64,000 bases of DNA from Gordonia sp. UBA5067. Its GTDB lineage: Bacteria; Actinomycetota; Actinomycetes; Mycobacteriales; Mycobacteriaceae. The stretch is taken from contig NZ_DIAX01000086.1 of NCBI RefSeq assembly GCF_002414845.1, forward strand, positions 12,563 to 76,562, given 5' to 3'. This document shows, in pieces, positions 44,150 through 53,381 of the stretch (the first letter of the stretch is position 1; each line of letters begins with the position of its first letter). The notes under the pieces are model-generated. The model was not told where the DNA came from. It saw nothing but the letters and a program-made list of their open reading frames with translations, and searched no databases. Both the position numbers and the translations under genes were made by a program.

Positions 44150-45814
44150 TCAGTTCAGCACGCGCTCCGGCGGGGTGGTGCGGGTGCGGGCCATCGCCGC
44201 GCGCAGCTTGCGGTCCATCCGGGCTACCAGGTTGGGCCGGTAGGCGCGGGCGTTGGCCGGATCGGCCAGGTTGTTCAGCTCGTGCGGATCGTTCTCGAGG
44301 TCGTAGAGCTCCCGTTGGGGGCGGGTTGATCCGCGGGGGTCGAAGTAGACCGCGTACTTCCAGCGCCTGGTGCGGATCGCGCGCAGGTGATTGGGCTGGC
44401 GCACGATGTTCTGCCCGTCGGGGGTGGCGACGTTGTCGTCGTCGAAGGTGAACAGGACGCTGTCCTGGACCTCGGTCCGCGGCGACCCCGGCGCGGCGAC
44501 GGCGTCGGCGATGACCGGTGTCAGATCGGTCCCGCGGAACGTCCACCTGTCGCGGTCGGGGACGCCGGCCAGGGTGGCGAAGGTGGGCATGAGGTCGACG
44601 AGGGAGGCCATTGCCTCGGTGGTGGCACCGGTCGGGAACATCACCGGGTTGCTGATGATCAGCGGCACGCGCAGCGTCTCGTCGTAGGCGTTGAAGATCT
44701 TCTGACGGAGCCCGCCGTGGGACATGCCCATCTCGCCGTGGTCGGAGATGCGGACGATGAGCGTCTGGTCGCGCACGGCCGGGGCCTCGTCGAGGGTGTT
44801 CAGGACGGTGCCGAGGTGCTGGTCGACCACCCTGTGCAGGTAGGCGTAGAAGTTGGCGTAGTCGGTGGCGGCCTGCGGGGTGAACAGCGGACCCAGGCCG
44901 CCGGCCAGTAGCAGCTGCGACTGGACCTGGGCGCTGGGCTTGAAATTCGTCAGCAGGTTCTCCGGGTAGGAGGCCGGCAGGGTGATGCCCTGACGGAAGG
45001 CGCCGGGGGCCTTCGACGCGTAGTTGTCGCAGGCACCTTCGCGCCGGTTCCACGTCTGCGGGTAGGACAGGATGTCGTGCGGGTTGGCCAGCGACACGAT
45101 CAGCGCGAAAGGCTGTGCAGCATCGGCCTTTTCGTTTCGGAGGAAGTCGACAGCCTGCTGGGTCACCGAGCCGTCGTGGTCGGCGCAGCCACCGCCGAAG
45201 TTGGCCGGTGAGGTATCGCCGCCGAAGTCGGGGGAGCGCCAGCCGGCAAAGCCGTAACGGGCGATGTCCGACGGGCGCGGGCCGTGGCCGTCGGGGCTCT
45301 TGCTCATATGCCACTTGCCGCGGTAGTGGACCCGGTAGCCGGCTGAGCGCAGCAGCTTGGCCATGTTCTGCTCGTCGACGGGCAGCGTCGGCTCGGTCGG
45401 CGACAACGTCCCACCCTCGGTGAGGGTGCGGGTCACGCCGTGTTCGGCGGGGTACTTACCGGTGAAGAAGGTGCTGCGGCTCGGCGAGCACATGGCGGCC
45501 GCGCAGAAGGCGTTCTCGAAGGTGAGGCCGTGGTCGACCAGGCGCTGCCGATTGGGCAGGTTGCGCGCCGCCCAGCCCGTGGGCCAGTGCATGGGCTTGC
45601 GTTCCTGGTCGGTGATGAACAGCACGATGTTGGGGCGCCGCAGCATCGACCCGGATCGTGGTTGGCCGGGGGCGGCCGCGGTGGTGCCCGTGCCCCCCAC
45701 GGCCCCGCCCAGCGCCATGGCGCCCGCGCCGGCGGCCATCGACAGGAAGCCTCGCCGGGTGACGGGGAGGCCCGGCTGCTCGCTCGCGGGGACGTTGCGG
45801 GGGAGGTTTGCCAT
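44150..45814 (-). CDS. Tat-exported type I sulfatase
   Basis: A 554-residue arylsulfatase-family enzyme. A Tat signal (PVTRRGFLSMAAGAGAMAL, residues 18-36) precedes the alkaline-phosphatase fold: metal-site D69 in FITDQ, formylglycine motif at C109 (CSPSR), HYRGKWHMSK, and ISDHGEMGMSHG. Cysteine-type activation needs a formylglycine-generating enzyme, which is not in this window. ATG 45814 is chosen; GTG 45844 gives a 10-residue extension. It hydrolyses a sulfate ester outside the membrane. Substrate unknown. Confidence 0.9.
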   Translation of the reverse strand: MANLPRNVPASEQPGLPVTRRGFLSMAAGAGAMALGGAVGGTGTTAAAPGQPRSGSMLRRPNIVLFITDQERKPMHWPTGWAARNLPNRQRLVDHGLTFENAFCAAAMCSPSRSTFFTGKYPAEHGVTRTLTEGGTLSPTEPTLPVDEQNMAKLLRSAGYRVHYRGKWHMSKSPDGHGPRPSDIARYGFAGWRSPDFGGDTSPANFGGGCADHDGSVTQQAVDFLRNEKADAAQPFALIVSLANPHDILSYPQTWNRREGACDNYASKAPGAFRQGITLPASYPENLLTNFKPSAQVQSQLLLAGGLGPLFTPQAATDYANFYAYLHRVVDQHLGTVLNTLDEAPAVRDQTLIVRISDHGEMGMSHGGLRQKIFNAYDETLRVPLIISNPVMFPTGATTEAMASLVDLMPTFATLAGVPDRDRWTFRGTDLTPVIADAVAAPGSPRTEVQDSVLFTFDDDNVATPDGQNIVRQPNHLRAIRTRRWKYAVYFDPRGSTRPQRELYDLENDPHELNNLADPANARAYRPNLVARMDRKLRAAMARTRTTPPERVLN

Positions 45815-45891
45815 GGGGACATCATTACCGGTCGTGGCCAACACTCCGCTATTTCGGGCGAAGTCGGCGACCGGTGAGGCATGGTGGAGCT

Positions 45892-46560
45892 ATGCGCAAA
45901 CTGATCGTGCTGGTGGGCGCCGGGTTACTCGCCGCCGGGTTGGCCGGCTGTGACGTTCGGCCGGGCCCGGGACCGGAGAAGACGACGAAGATCGACACGA
46001 TCGTTGCCGTCGTCGGCGGTAAGCCGGCCAAGGGCTTTCGGGTCGAACCGATGCAGGGCGACAATTCCATCGACTGCCAGTTCGCCCAGATCAGCCGGTC
46101 GGCGACGACGATGGGCGTGTTCGGCGGGTGTGGCGCATCAGCCCAGTCGGCCGATGTGTGCTGGCCGGGTACGGGCCACAGACTCTTGTGCGGCACCGAA
46201 CCGTGGGACCGGACGCTGATCGAATGGGAGATCACCTCGGGCCGGTTGCCGCTGCGCGCGGAACCGTCGGCGACCCCCGAACCGTGGGGGCTCGAGTTGG
46301 CCGACGGACGGCGGTGCCGGGTCCGGGTCGGCGGCGCCTGGGGCGGACGGGCCGACGGAATGGTTGGGGCGTACTCGTGTACCGGTGGTCAGAATCAAGT
46401 CGTGCTGCAGGGCGCCGACGCGACGACGGCGATCGATCGGTCGACGGCGATCTGGACGGTGCAACTCGGCCGACTCGGCGCGGGCAACCCTGATCTCGGC
46501 AGCCCGGTGAAGGTGTCGGTGCGCACCGCCTACTTCGCCGGCTCGCAGGTCGGCGGCTGA
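45892..46560 (+). CDS. Putative lipoprotein
   Basis: A 222-residue exported protein with a signal sequence and lipobox (LLAAGLAGC, Cys20). The mature part contains several cysteines (for example GGCGASAQSADVCWPG and RHLLCG-like RLLCG), probably as disulfides. ATG 45892 follows GGTGGAG. It is divergent from the sulfatase gene, separated by 77 bp. I do not recognise the family. Confidence 0.75.
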   Translation: MRKLIVLVGAGLLAAGLAGCDVRPGPGPEKTTKIDTIVAVVGGKPAKGFRVEPMQGDNSIDCQFAQISRSATTMGVFGGCGASAQSADVCWPGTGHRLLCGTEPWDRTLIEWEITSGRLPLRAEPSATPEPWGLELADGRRCRVRVGGAWGGRADGMVGAYSCTGGQNQVVLQGADATTAIDRSTAIWTVQLGRLGAGNPDLGSPVKVSVRTAYFAGSQVGG

Positions 46561-46570
46561 CCGCCGGCGG

Positions 46571-47443
46571 CTACTTCGTGCGGGTTCCGGGCACGATACC
46601 GGCGTCGATGACCGCCTTCACCAGCGGGTGGGTCGCCTCGAGGAGTGAGTCGACGCCGCTTGTGGTCCAGACACTTTCACCGAGCGCATCGGTCATGGCC
46701 TCGATGTCGTCGTAGCGTTCCGCACCGTCGGGGGTGAGGCGGTGCGCGATGCCGGACTCGTTGGGGCCGGTTCGCTCGGCCAGGCCCCGCTCGACGAGGC
46801 GGTCCACCGAGAGTTCCCAATCGTCGTCGCACCAGCCGCGGGTCAGCATCGACATTCGCTTGCCGAGCGTGACCCGGCGGATCCCCGGATCGAGCAGCTG
46901 GGACTCATGGAACGTGCGGGCGTCGATGCCGTCGAGCCCGTGTACGACCAGTGCCGCGATGTGGTTGTCGCCGCGCCATTCCCGCAGAACCGCGATGTTG
47001 TGCCACAGGGCCACGATCGGTTCGTCGGGGATCGCAGCACTCGCCCACGCGGCGGCCAGCGCGCGTCCGTTCAGCGGTAGCGAAGCGGCGAGAGCGCCGT
47101 AGCGCGCGGCGAGATCGGCAATGGCGGGCTGCTCGCCGAGGTCGCCGAGGATGGCATGGAACTGTTCGCCCAGCATTGCGTTGCGACGATCGACGACGGC
47201 GTCGAGCCCTACCGCGCATGCCGACGCCCACGCCGTGCCGATCAGCGCCGGGGAGAAGTTGAAGAAGGCCGACGCAACGACCGAACCGGCGCATGGTCCC
47301 AGGGGCGCGCCACGGGCGCCGACGTAGAAGGCGTGCGGGTCGAGTCGGGTGTCGGCCTGGGCGGCCTGGAGGCCGGGGTTGAAATAGGCCAGGAGGTGAA
47401 AGGGTTCGAGGGCTTCGTGCGCGCGGCGGGCGGCACTGGTCAT
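46571..47443 (-). CDS. SCO6745-family (SalK-like) protein
   Basis: A 290-residue protein matching my memory of the SCO6745 family: RRAHEALEPFHLLAYFNP at the start, then YVGARGAPLGPC and FFNFSPALI. A winged-helix-like C-terminal region (VERGLAERTGPNESGIAHRL) is present. ATG 47443 follows GGAG. Function is unknown, although members neighbour oxidative or secondary-metabolism genes. It lies 74 bp downstream of the truncated acyl-CoA synthetase. Confidence 0.75.
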   Translation of the reverse strand: MTSAARRAHEALEPFHLLAYFNPGLQAAQADTRLDPHAFYVGARGAPLGPCAGSVVASAFFNFSPALIGTAWASACAVGLDAVVDRRNAMLGEQFHAILGDLGEQPAIADLAARYGALAASLPLNGRALAAAWASAAIPDEPIVALWHNIAVLREWRGDNHIAALVVHGLDGIDARTFHESQLLDPGIRRVTLGKRMSMLTRGWCDDDWELSVDRLVERGLAERTGPNESGIAHRLTPDGAERYDDIEAMTDALGESVWTTSGVDSLLEATHPLVKAVIDAGIVPGTRTK

Positions 47444-47517
47444 GGCGATCTCCTCGCGGTCGGGTGCTGCCAGCGTAACGCGGGCGCCGTGGTAGGAGAG
47501 GCGATGAAACTGGGCAA

Positions 47518-48393
47518 TCAGGGTCGGGAATCGGATGCCAGCCGGGCCTTCACCTCCGGTTTGACGACCTTGCCCACCTTTGAACGCGGCAGGTCGGGCC
47601 ACACGTGCACAATCTTGGGCGCCTTGACGCTGCCGATTCGAGCTTTGACAAAGGCGACGAGCGCCGCCGGCTCGACGGGATGGCCCGGCTTCGGCTGGAC
47701 GACGGCCTCGACCCGCTCGCCCCACTTGTCGTCGGGTCGGCCGATGACTGCGCAGTCCTGGACGCCGGGGTGCGCGAGCAGAGCCTGCTCCACCTCCACC
47801 GAGTACACGTTGAAGCCGCCGGTGATGATCATGTCCTTGGCCCGGTCGACGATGAAGAGGAAGCCGTCGTCGTCGAGGTATCCGACATCGCCGGTGTGAT
47901 GCCACCCGAACTCCGACGCTTCGGCGGTCGCCGCCGGGTTGCGGTAGTAGCCCGGCGTCACGAGCGACGATCGGACGACGATCTCGCCCCGCTCACCGCG
48001 CGGTAGGAGGGCGCCGCGGGAATCCATGATTCCCATCGTGACGAGCGGTGACGGTCGCCCCGCGGACGAAAGCCGATGCGCCGCCACCGCTCCATCTGGA
48101 TGGAAATGCTCTGCCGGGGCCATCGTCGACAACATCATCGGCGCCTCGGTCTGCCCGAACAGTTGCGCCATCACCGGCCCGATGCGAGTCAGCGCTTCCG
48201 CGAGACGAGCCACCGACATCGGGGCCGCGCCATACCAGAAGCATTGCAAGGACGAGTGATCCGTTTCATCGAGGGCGGGATGCGTCAGCACCATGTAGAG
48301 CAGCGTCGGCGGCAGGAACGTGACGATGTTCGACGGGTTGTTCGAGAACTGTCTGATCCGGTACACGCCAGACGACACCTCGGTCGTCGACAC
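47518..48393 (-). pseudogene. 5'-truncated acyl-CoA synthetase (AMP-binding C-terminal part)
   Basis: The 291 residues correspond to the second half of an ANL-family ligase. FGQTEAPMMLS, HTGDVGYLDDDGFLFIVDR, ITGGFNVYSVEVE and the lysine motif PRSKVGKVVKPE are well preserved. The N-terminal half with the ATP P-loop (TSGTTGxPKG) is missing, and the first 12 residues do not look like part of the fold. Because the residual frame is open, the loss may be recent. It cannot adenylate substrates alone; a remaining function in thioesterification is not excluded. Confidence 0.75.
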
Positions 48394-48468
48394 CCTGCGT
48401 CGGCATGCAGTGTGGGTACTCGACGCGGTGTGCGGTTAGCTCGCAGCAACGGGAGTAGCGTGACGCCC

Positions 48469-48789
48469 ATGCAGATCGTGAACGTCCGCTTCCACGTCAA
48501 ACCAGAACTCGCCGACGCCTTTCCCGCGGCCATTGCCGACCTCGTCGACGCGACGCGCGCCGAACCGGGCAACCTGTGGTACCTGTGGTCGCGCAGCCTC
48601 GACGATCCGAGCGAGTTCGTCGTTCTGGAGGGTTACACCGACGATGGCTTCGCCGCGCACGCGCAGAGCGCCCACTTCCAGGCCGGCGGCGCCAAGATCC
48701 ATCCGTTCTTGGTGAAGACCCCGGAGATCATCGTGCGTCAGGTGCCGGGCGACGGCTGGGATCAGCTCGGCGTCCTCGCCGTCGACTGA
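48469..48789 (+). CDS. Antibiotic biosynthesis monooxygenase (ABM) domain protein
   Basis: A 106-residue dimeric ferredoxin-like protein. NVRFHVKPELADAF, EPGNLWYLWSRS, EFVVLEGYTDD and AAHAQSAHFQ follow the ABM pattern. Start ATG 48469 (GTG 48460 is the alternative, closer to GGGAG). Members are small quinone/heme-related monooxygenases or detoxification proteins. It diverges from the truncated ligase gene. Confidence 0.85.
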   Translation: MQIVNVRFHVKPELADAFPAAIADLVDATRAEPGNLWYLWSRSLDDPSEFVVLEGYTDDGFAAHAQSAHFQAGGAKIHPFLVKTPEIIVRQVPGDGWDQLGVLAVD

Positions 48790-48807
48790 CGTATCGGCGG
48801 TGCGCGG

Positions 48808-49272
48808 TCAGGACCAGACGGCCCGCGCGCCGGTGTCCCCGACCAGGAACACCAGCCAAATTGCAGCGATCGCGGCCAGCATGACGGCCAGCGCAAGTCC
48901 GCGGCGCGCCCAGATCAGGGCGGCGGCGCTGAGCGGGATCCGCTCGTAGCAGGCGGGCCGGTCCAGCAGCCACTGCGCCAGCATCATGAGGAACAGTGGC
49001 GCGACAGCAAGGATCAACTTGTCGCCGAGTTCAGCGTGGTCGGCGATGGACGCGGGATGGCCGAGCTTCTCTTCGAGCGCTTCGCCGGCGTTGGAGGCGA
49101 TCGGCACTGCGATCAGGGTGACCAGGGCCAGCAGGGGCGGGAACCAGCCCAGGTGGGTGCGCGCCCGTGGCCACAGTGAGACAACGATGCCGACCAGAGC
49201 GGTGACCGGAACGGCCACGACCACGAAGTGAACGATCAGTGGGTGCAGCGGCAGGCCGGCAATCGAATCCAT
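48808..49272 (-). CDS. DUF2231 family membrane protein
   Basis: A 154-residue membrane protein with four helices. GLPLHPLIVHFVVVAVPVTA at the start, with LHPLxVH, is the signature of DUF2231, and HPASIADHAELGDKL lies in the periplasmic loop. Histidine-containing members may bind heme or metals. ATG 49272 is the only reasonable start. Confidence 0.87.
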   Translation of the reverse strand: MDSIAGLPLHPLIVHFVVVAVPVTALVGIVVSLWPRARTHLGWFPPLLALVTLIAVPIASNAGEALEEKLGHPASIADHAELGDKLILAVAPLFLMMLAQWLLDRPACYERIPLSAAALIWARRGLALAVMLAAIAAIWLVFLVGDTGARAVWS

Positions 49273-49365
49273 GCCGGGAGCGTAGCGCGGCGGCCCGCTC
49301 ACCGCGCAGTAGGGACGCCAACCCTTGCTTGCGGTCGTGCCGGGAATCAGTGCACCGTAGGGGCT

Positions 49366-50097
49366 ATGACCGAGACTGCGGCAACTGTCCCGCATGCGCA
49401 CCCCGACGAACCGCACACCGGTGGCTTGGCGAACCGGCTCAACTGGCTGCGGGCCGGCGTGCTCGGTGCGAACGACGGCATCGTCTCGACGGCGGGCATC
49501 GTCGTCGGTGTCGCCGCTGCCTCGGCTGACCGTACCGCCTTGTTCACCGCGGGAATCGCGGCCCTGGCCGCGGGGGCAGTCTCGATGGCCCTGGGCGAGT
49601 ACGTTTCGGTGAGCACCCAGCGCGACACCGAGGCCGCCTTGCTGACCAAGGAGCGGCGGGAGCTGCGCGAGGAACCGGAAGCAGAGCTGGCCGAGCTCGC
49701 CGGCCTCTACGAGGCCAAAGGGCTGTCGTCGGCGACGGCCCACCTGGTGGCCGCCGAGCTGACCGAGCATGACGCGCTCGCCGCCCACGCCGACGCGGAG
49801 CTGAAGCTGGATCCAGACGACCTCGCCAACCCGTGGCTGGCGGCCTTGTCGTCGGCGATCGCCTTCACCGTCGGCGCGCTGCTCCCGCTGATCGCGGTGC
49901 TGCTGCCGCCGGTTGCCTGGCGCATCCCGGTGGTGTTCGTGTCGGTGTTGCTGGCCCTGATGCTGACGGGCACCATCGGCGCCCTCCTCGGCGGCGCCAA
50001 GGTACTCCGGCCGACGATGCGCGTGGTGATCGGTGGCGCGCTCGCCATGATCGTCACCTACGGGATCGGCAGCCTGGTCGGGACTGCCGTCGGCTGA
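49366..50097 (+). CDS. VIT1/CCC1-family iron/manganese transporter
   Basis: A 243-residue VIT-type transporter. NRLNWLRAGVLGANDGIVS at the first helix is the strong family signature, followed by AVSMALGEYVSVSTQRDTE and the cytoplasmic Glu-rich metal-binding helix region (REEPEAELAELAGLYEAKG). Five helices are predicted. Proteins of this family export or store Fe2+/Mn2+. ATG 49366 is supported by the signature. Confidence 0.92.
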   Translation: MTETAATVPHAHPDEPHTGGLANRLNWLRAGVLGANDGIVSTAGIVVGVAAASADRTALFTAGIAALAAGAVSMALGEYVSVSTQRDTEAALLTKERRELREEPEAELAELAGLYEAKGLSSATAHLVAAELTEHDALAAHADAELKLDPDDLANPWLAALSSAIAFTVGALLPLIAVLLPPVAWRIPVVFVSVLLALMLTGTIGALLGGAKVLRPTMRVVIGGALAMIVTYGIGSLVGTAVG

Positions 50098-50179
50098 TGC
50101 CTCGGGGCGTCCACGCAGTGGGTTCTGGCACCACCGTCGACGGCGCTTGACCGTCGCGTACTGAGGGGCTCCAGGTCGG

Positions 50180-51760
50180 TCAGTGCACCGCCTCGGTGAA
50201 CAGGTGGCGCTGGCCTTCGCGCTCGGCGACGGCGGCGACGCGCAGGATGTTCTCGTGATCGAAGCCGGTCCACCGCTGGGTGCGTTGGCGCTGGTACTCC
50301 GACCAGGACGGTACGACGAACTGCTCGATGTAGGTGTCGGGCTCCTCCCCGGTCTGATATAGCCGCCACGATCGGCCGCCGGTCCGGCGCCGAGAGCCGG
50401 CCAGCGGCGTCATCGCGGTGAGGAAAGCCTGCCGATTCTCCGGTTCGACGCGGTAGGTCACCTCGATCTGCACCGGACCGTCGGACGGGCCCGGTTCGAA
50501 GACGAGGTTGGGCACCGGCCACGTCACAAAGAGGGTGCGGTCGAGCTGCGCGGTCATCGGGTGCAGCGGCAGAACCGTCGCGGTTGCCGCTGCGGACACC
50601 AGCAGGCCGGCGGCGATCGCCAGGGCGGTGCCCGGGCTCAGCGACTGTCCCAGTAATCCCCAACCGAAGGCACCCAGACCCTGTAGCCCCATGAAAACCA
50701 GCAGGTACATCGACATTCCGCGGGCGCGCACCCATTGCGGCAGGGTCAGCTGCATGGCCGCGTTGAGGGTGGAGAGCTGCGCGGTCCAGCCGAAGCCCGC
50801 CAGGAACAGCGGGACCGCCGCCCAGCCGAACGGTGCGAATCCGGCTGCGACGGTGCCGCCCGCGAACAGTAGTGCCGACCCGGCGAGCAGCAGATCCGAT
50901 GAGATGGTCGCCCGGATCGCCGGCAGCACGAACATGCCGCACACCGCGCCGACGCCGAGTAGTCCGAGCAGGACGCCGTAGCCGGTGGAATCGAAGTGGA
51001 AGTGCGACCTGGCCACCACCGGCAGCAGCGCCCAGAGCGCCGACGCCGGGAGGGCGAACAACGCGGCCCGCAGCAGTAGCCGCTGCACCACTGGCGCCGC
51101 CGCGAGGTACCGCATCCCGACCGTCATGGACATCGCGATGTGTTCGCGCTCCACGTCGGCTGCCTTGGGCGGCCGGCGCCAGGTCAGCAAGGCGAATAGC
51201 ACCGCCACATAGGACACCGCATTGACGGCGAAGACCGTGCCGGCACCGCCGAAGGTGAACAGCACCCCGGCCAGAGCGGGGCCGACGGCCCGCGCGGTGT
51301 TCATCGCGACGCTGCCGAGCGACGCCGCGTCGGCAATCTGATCGCGCGGCACCAGTTCGGGCTGGATGGCCTGGAACGCGGGGGCGCTGAGCGCGGCGCC
51401 GGAACCCAGGAGGAAGGTCAGCACCAGCAGGATGGGCGGGGTCAGCAGACCACTCCACGCCAGGCCCGCCATCACGCCGGCGATCACCACGGCGTACACC
51501 GTCATCACGATGAGCAGGCGCTTCGGATTCAACACGTCGGCCAGCACGCCGGCCAACAGTGAAAAGACAAGGGTGGGAAGCAGGCTCGCGGTCTGCACCA
51601 GCGAGATGACCGCCGGCCCGGCATTGGCGTCGACGAGGAACCACTGGGCGCCCACCGTCTGCATCCACAGCCCGATGTTCGAGATCATCAGCGCCAAGAA
51701 CAGATTCCGGAACACCTCGTTCTGCAAGGGGGCGGTACCCAACTTCAACGCCATGGGCAT
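50180..51760 (-). CDS. MFS_3-family exporter with C-terminal soluble domain
   Basis: A 526-residue EntS-like major facilitator with about twelve helices (VRNLFLALMISNIG-like start at RNLFLALMISNIGLWMQ, and RAVGPALAGVLFTFGG). The last 110 residues (IEVTYRVEPENRQAFLTAM, then WRLYQTGEEP) form a soluble dimeric alpha-beta-barrel-like domain, a known fusion in this family. ATG 51760 or 51754 are both possible. The substrate is unknown. Confidence 0.88.
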   Translation of the reverse strand: MPMALKLGTAPLQNEVFRNLFLALMISNIGLWMQTVGAQWFLVDANAGPAVISLVQTASLLPTLVFSLLAGVLADVLNPKRLLIVMTVYAVVIAGVMAGLAWSGLLTPPILLVLTFLLGSGAALSAPAFQAIQPELVPRDQIADAASLGSVAMNTARAVGPALAGVLFTFGGAGTVFAVNAVSYVAVLFALLTWRRPPKAADVEREHIAMSMTVGMRYLAAAPVVQRLLLRAALFALPASALWALLPVVARSHFHFDSTGYGVLLGLLGVGAVCGMFVLPAIRATISSDLLLAGSALLFAGGTVAAGFAPFGWAAVPLFLAGFGWTAQLSTLNAAMQLTLPQWVRARGMSMYLLVFMGLQGLGAFGWGLLGQSLSPGTALAIAAGLLVSAAATATVLPLHPMTAQLDRTLFVTWPVPNLVFEPGPSDGPVQIEVTYRVEPENRQAFLTAMTPLAGSRRRTGGRSWRLYQTGEEPDTYIEQFVVPSWSEYQRQRTQRWTGFDHENILRVAAVAEREGQRHLFTEAVH

Positions 51761-51816
51761 CAGCTTAGGTTCGCCGGCGAGCCGGTTGACGTTGATCTGG
51801 CCGGTTGTGGTCGCGC

Positions 51817-52638
51817 TTAGGCGGCGGCAGCCCAATCGAGGGCATGGACGGCGTGCTTGCCCGGGATTCCTTTGAGATCAACATTCCTGGTCTGCAGCAC
51901 CGAATAGGTGTCGCCGAGTTCGTCGAGCACGGCGTCGCTGACCAGGATTTCCGCACCGTCGGCCTGTCCGGCGACGCGCGCAGCCATGGCGACGTTCTGC
52001 CCGAACAGGTCGTTGTCGCGGTGGACCGCCGGTCCGCGGTGGATGCCGATGCGCACCCGCACCGGGCTCAGGCGCGAGCCGGGTCGAACGCCGGTGATCG
52101 CGCGCTGAACGTCGACTGCCGCACCGACCGCATCGGCCGGGGAGCGGAAGGCGACCATGAAGCCATCGCCCTGGGTTTTGACGACGTAGCCATTGTGATG
52201 TTCGACGGCGCGGTTGATGATGCGATCGTGCTTGTCGAGCAGATGGACCCACACCTTATCGCCGAGTTGGGTGTTGAGGGTCGTCGAATCCTCGATGTCG
52301 GAGAACAGGATTGTGACCGTCCCGTCGTGATCGGCGATGCGGACGAGGTCGGGACGCTGCACGTTTGCCCAGCCGGCGATCTCCTCGACGGAGCTCCGAA
52401 CCACGCGGCCGAGACCTTGGTCGGCCACCTTGATGGCCGTTCCGACCGCGCCACGGGCCAATTCGGACGCCGTCGGCACCCGCAGTCGGCGTTTGCGTGG
52501 CGGCTGCTGCAACTCGGTGAGCGTGCGCTGCAACGAGTGCGACCGCCGGCGCGCGCTCAACCACAAGACGGTGGTGGTCGTCGCCAGCGCAGCGAGCGCG
52601 GCCGCCACTACCGCGAGCGAAATCTCGAGTGTGGTCAT
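51817..52638 (-). CDS. Membrane-anchored class III adenylyl cyclase
   Basis: A 273-residue protein with a single N-terminal helix (LEISLAVVAAALAALATTTT) and a cytoplasmic cyclase domain. Metal-binding residues are in ILFSDIEDSTTL, substrate-related Lys-Thr-Gln-Gly-Asp in VVKTQGDGFMVAF, and NVAMAARV corresponds to the transition-state region, with Ala before Arg. It is divergent from the PPOX gene by 23 bp. Together with the gene at 20262 it gives two cyclases in the window. Confidence 0.87.
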   Translation of the reverse strand: MTTLEISLAVVAAALAALATTTTVLWLSARRRSHSLQRTLTELQQPPRKRRLRVPTASELARGAVGTAIKVADQGLGRVVRSSVEEIAGWANVQRPDLVRIADHDGTVTILFSDIEDSTTLNTQLGDKVWVHLLDKHDRIINRAVEHHNGYVVKTQGDGFMVAFRSPADAVGAAVDVQRAITGVRPGSRLSPVRVRIGIHRGPAVHRDNDLFGQNVAMAARVAGQADGAEILVSDAVLDELGDTYSVLQTRNVDLKGIPGKHAVHALDWAAAA

Positions 52639-52661
52639 CGGAGTCAACGTACCCTGCACAC

Positions 52662-53054
52662 ATGGCGTTCACCGACACCGAACTCGCATACTTGAAGTCC
52701 CAGCGACTCGGACGGCTCGCAACACAGAAGCCCGACGGGACTCTGCAGAACAGTCCGGTCGGGTACAAGGTCAACGCCGACGGCACCATCGATGTCGGCG
52801 GCTACAACATGAGTGCGAGCCGCAAGTATCGCAATGTCGCCGACAACGGTCGCGTGGCACTGGTCGTTGACGACCTTGCCTCCATCGATCCGTGGCGCGT
52901 CCGCTGCCTCGAGATTCGCGGGCGTGCCGAAGCTGTGCCGGCAACGGCCGAGTCGGGCGCGGTCATCCACATCCATCCCGAGCGTGTGATCGGCTTTGGT
53001 CTTGACGAAGACAAGGACGCCCACGGCCTGAAGGTCAACGCGCGCGACGTGTAG
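52662..53054 (+). CDS. PPOX class F420-dependent oxidoreductase-like protein
   Basis: A 130-residue split-barrel flavin/deazaflavin-binding protein. FTDTELAYLKSQRLGRLAT, DGTLQNSPVGY and NMSASRKYRNVADNGRVAL match actinobacterial PPOX-type proteins. HIHPERVIGFGLD is the usual end. It probably uses F420 to reduce a small quinone-like or tetrapyrrole-type compound; the substrate is unknown. Confidence 0.85.
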   Translation: MAFTDTELAYLKSQRLGRLATQKPDGTLQNSPVGYKVNADGTIDVGGYNMSASRKYRNVADNGRVALVVDDLASIDPWRVRCLEIRGRAEAVPATAESGAVIHIHPERVIGFGLDEDKDAHGLKVNARDV

Positions 53055-53072
53055 CCGGTTTCCACACGCCGG

Positions 53073-53380
53073 TTGTGTTGGTGGCGCCGCGGGAGGCATT
53101 CACTGAGCGGGATTTGCCGGGGGGCGCCGTTGCTTGCGGTTGAGGTGTTGTCGCCGTCGACGCGGAGCATTGACTTGTTGTTGAAGAAGGATCGATTGCG
53201 TCGTGCTGGGTGCGCGAACTATTGGGTCGTCGATCCGGATGAGCGTCGATCATCGCGTGGGCGTTGCGCGACGGGCAATATGTCGAGGTTGGTCATGCGG
53301 CCGGTGACGAGGAACTGCGAATCACCGAGCCGTTTGGCATCGCATTGACGCCGTCAGAGTTGGTCCGTTGGTCGAGCTGA
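53073..53380 (+). pseudogene. Broken 5'-truncated Uma2 (DUF820) copy
   Basis: The segment is nearly identical to the 3' half of the intact Uma2 gene (54361 onward) but begins abruptly at TGTTGGTGGCGCCGCGG. It has one G too many in a G run (six instead of five, near 53119-53124) and lacks one C after GATGAG (53240), so the frame is broken twice. After about 230 bp it diverges and ends in its own related tail, ITEPFGIALTPSELV and a TGA at 53378-53380. It is a relic of a duplication. Confidence 0.85.
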
Positions 53381-53381
53381 C

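Noticed and set aside
44103..45314. A 403-codon frame within the sulfatase region on the same strand
   Set aside because: Arg/Pro-rich shift-frame translation; the sulfatase frame contains the full family motifs.
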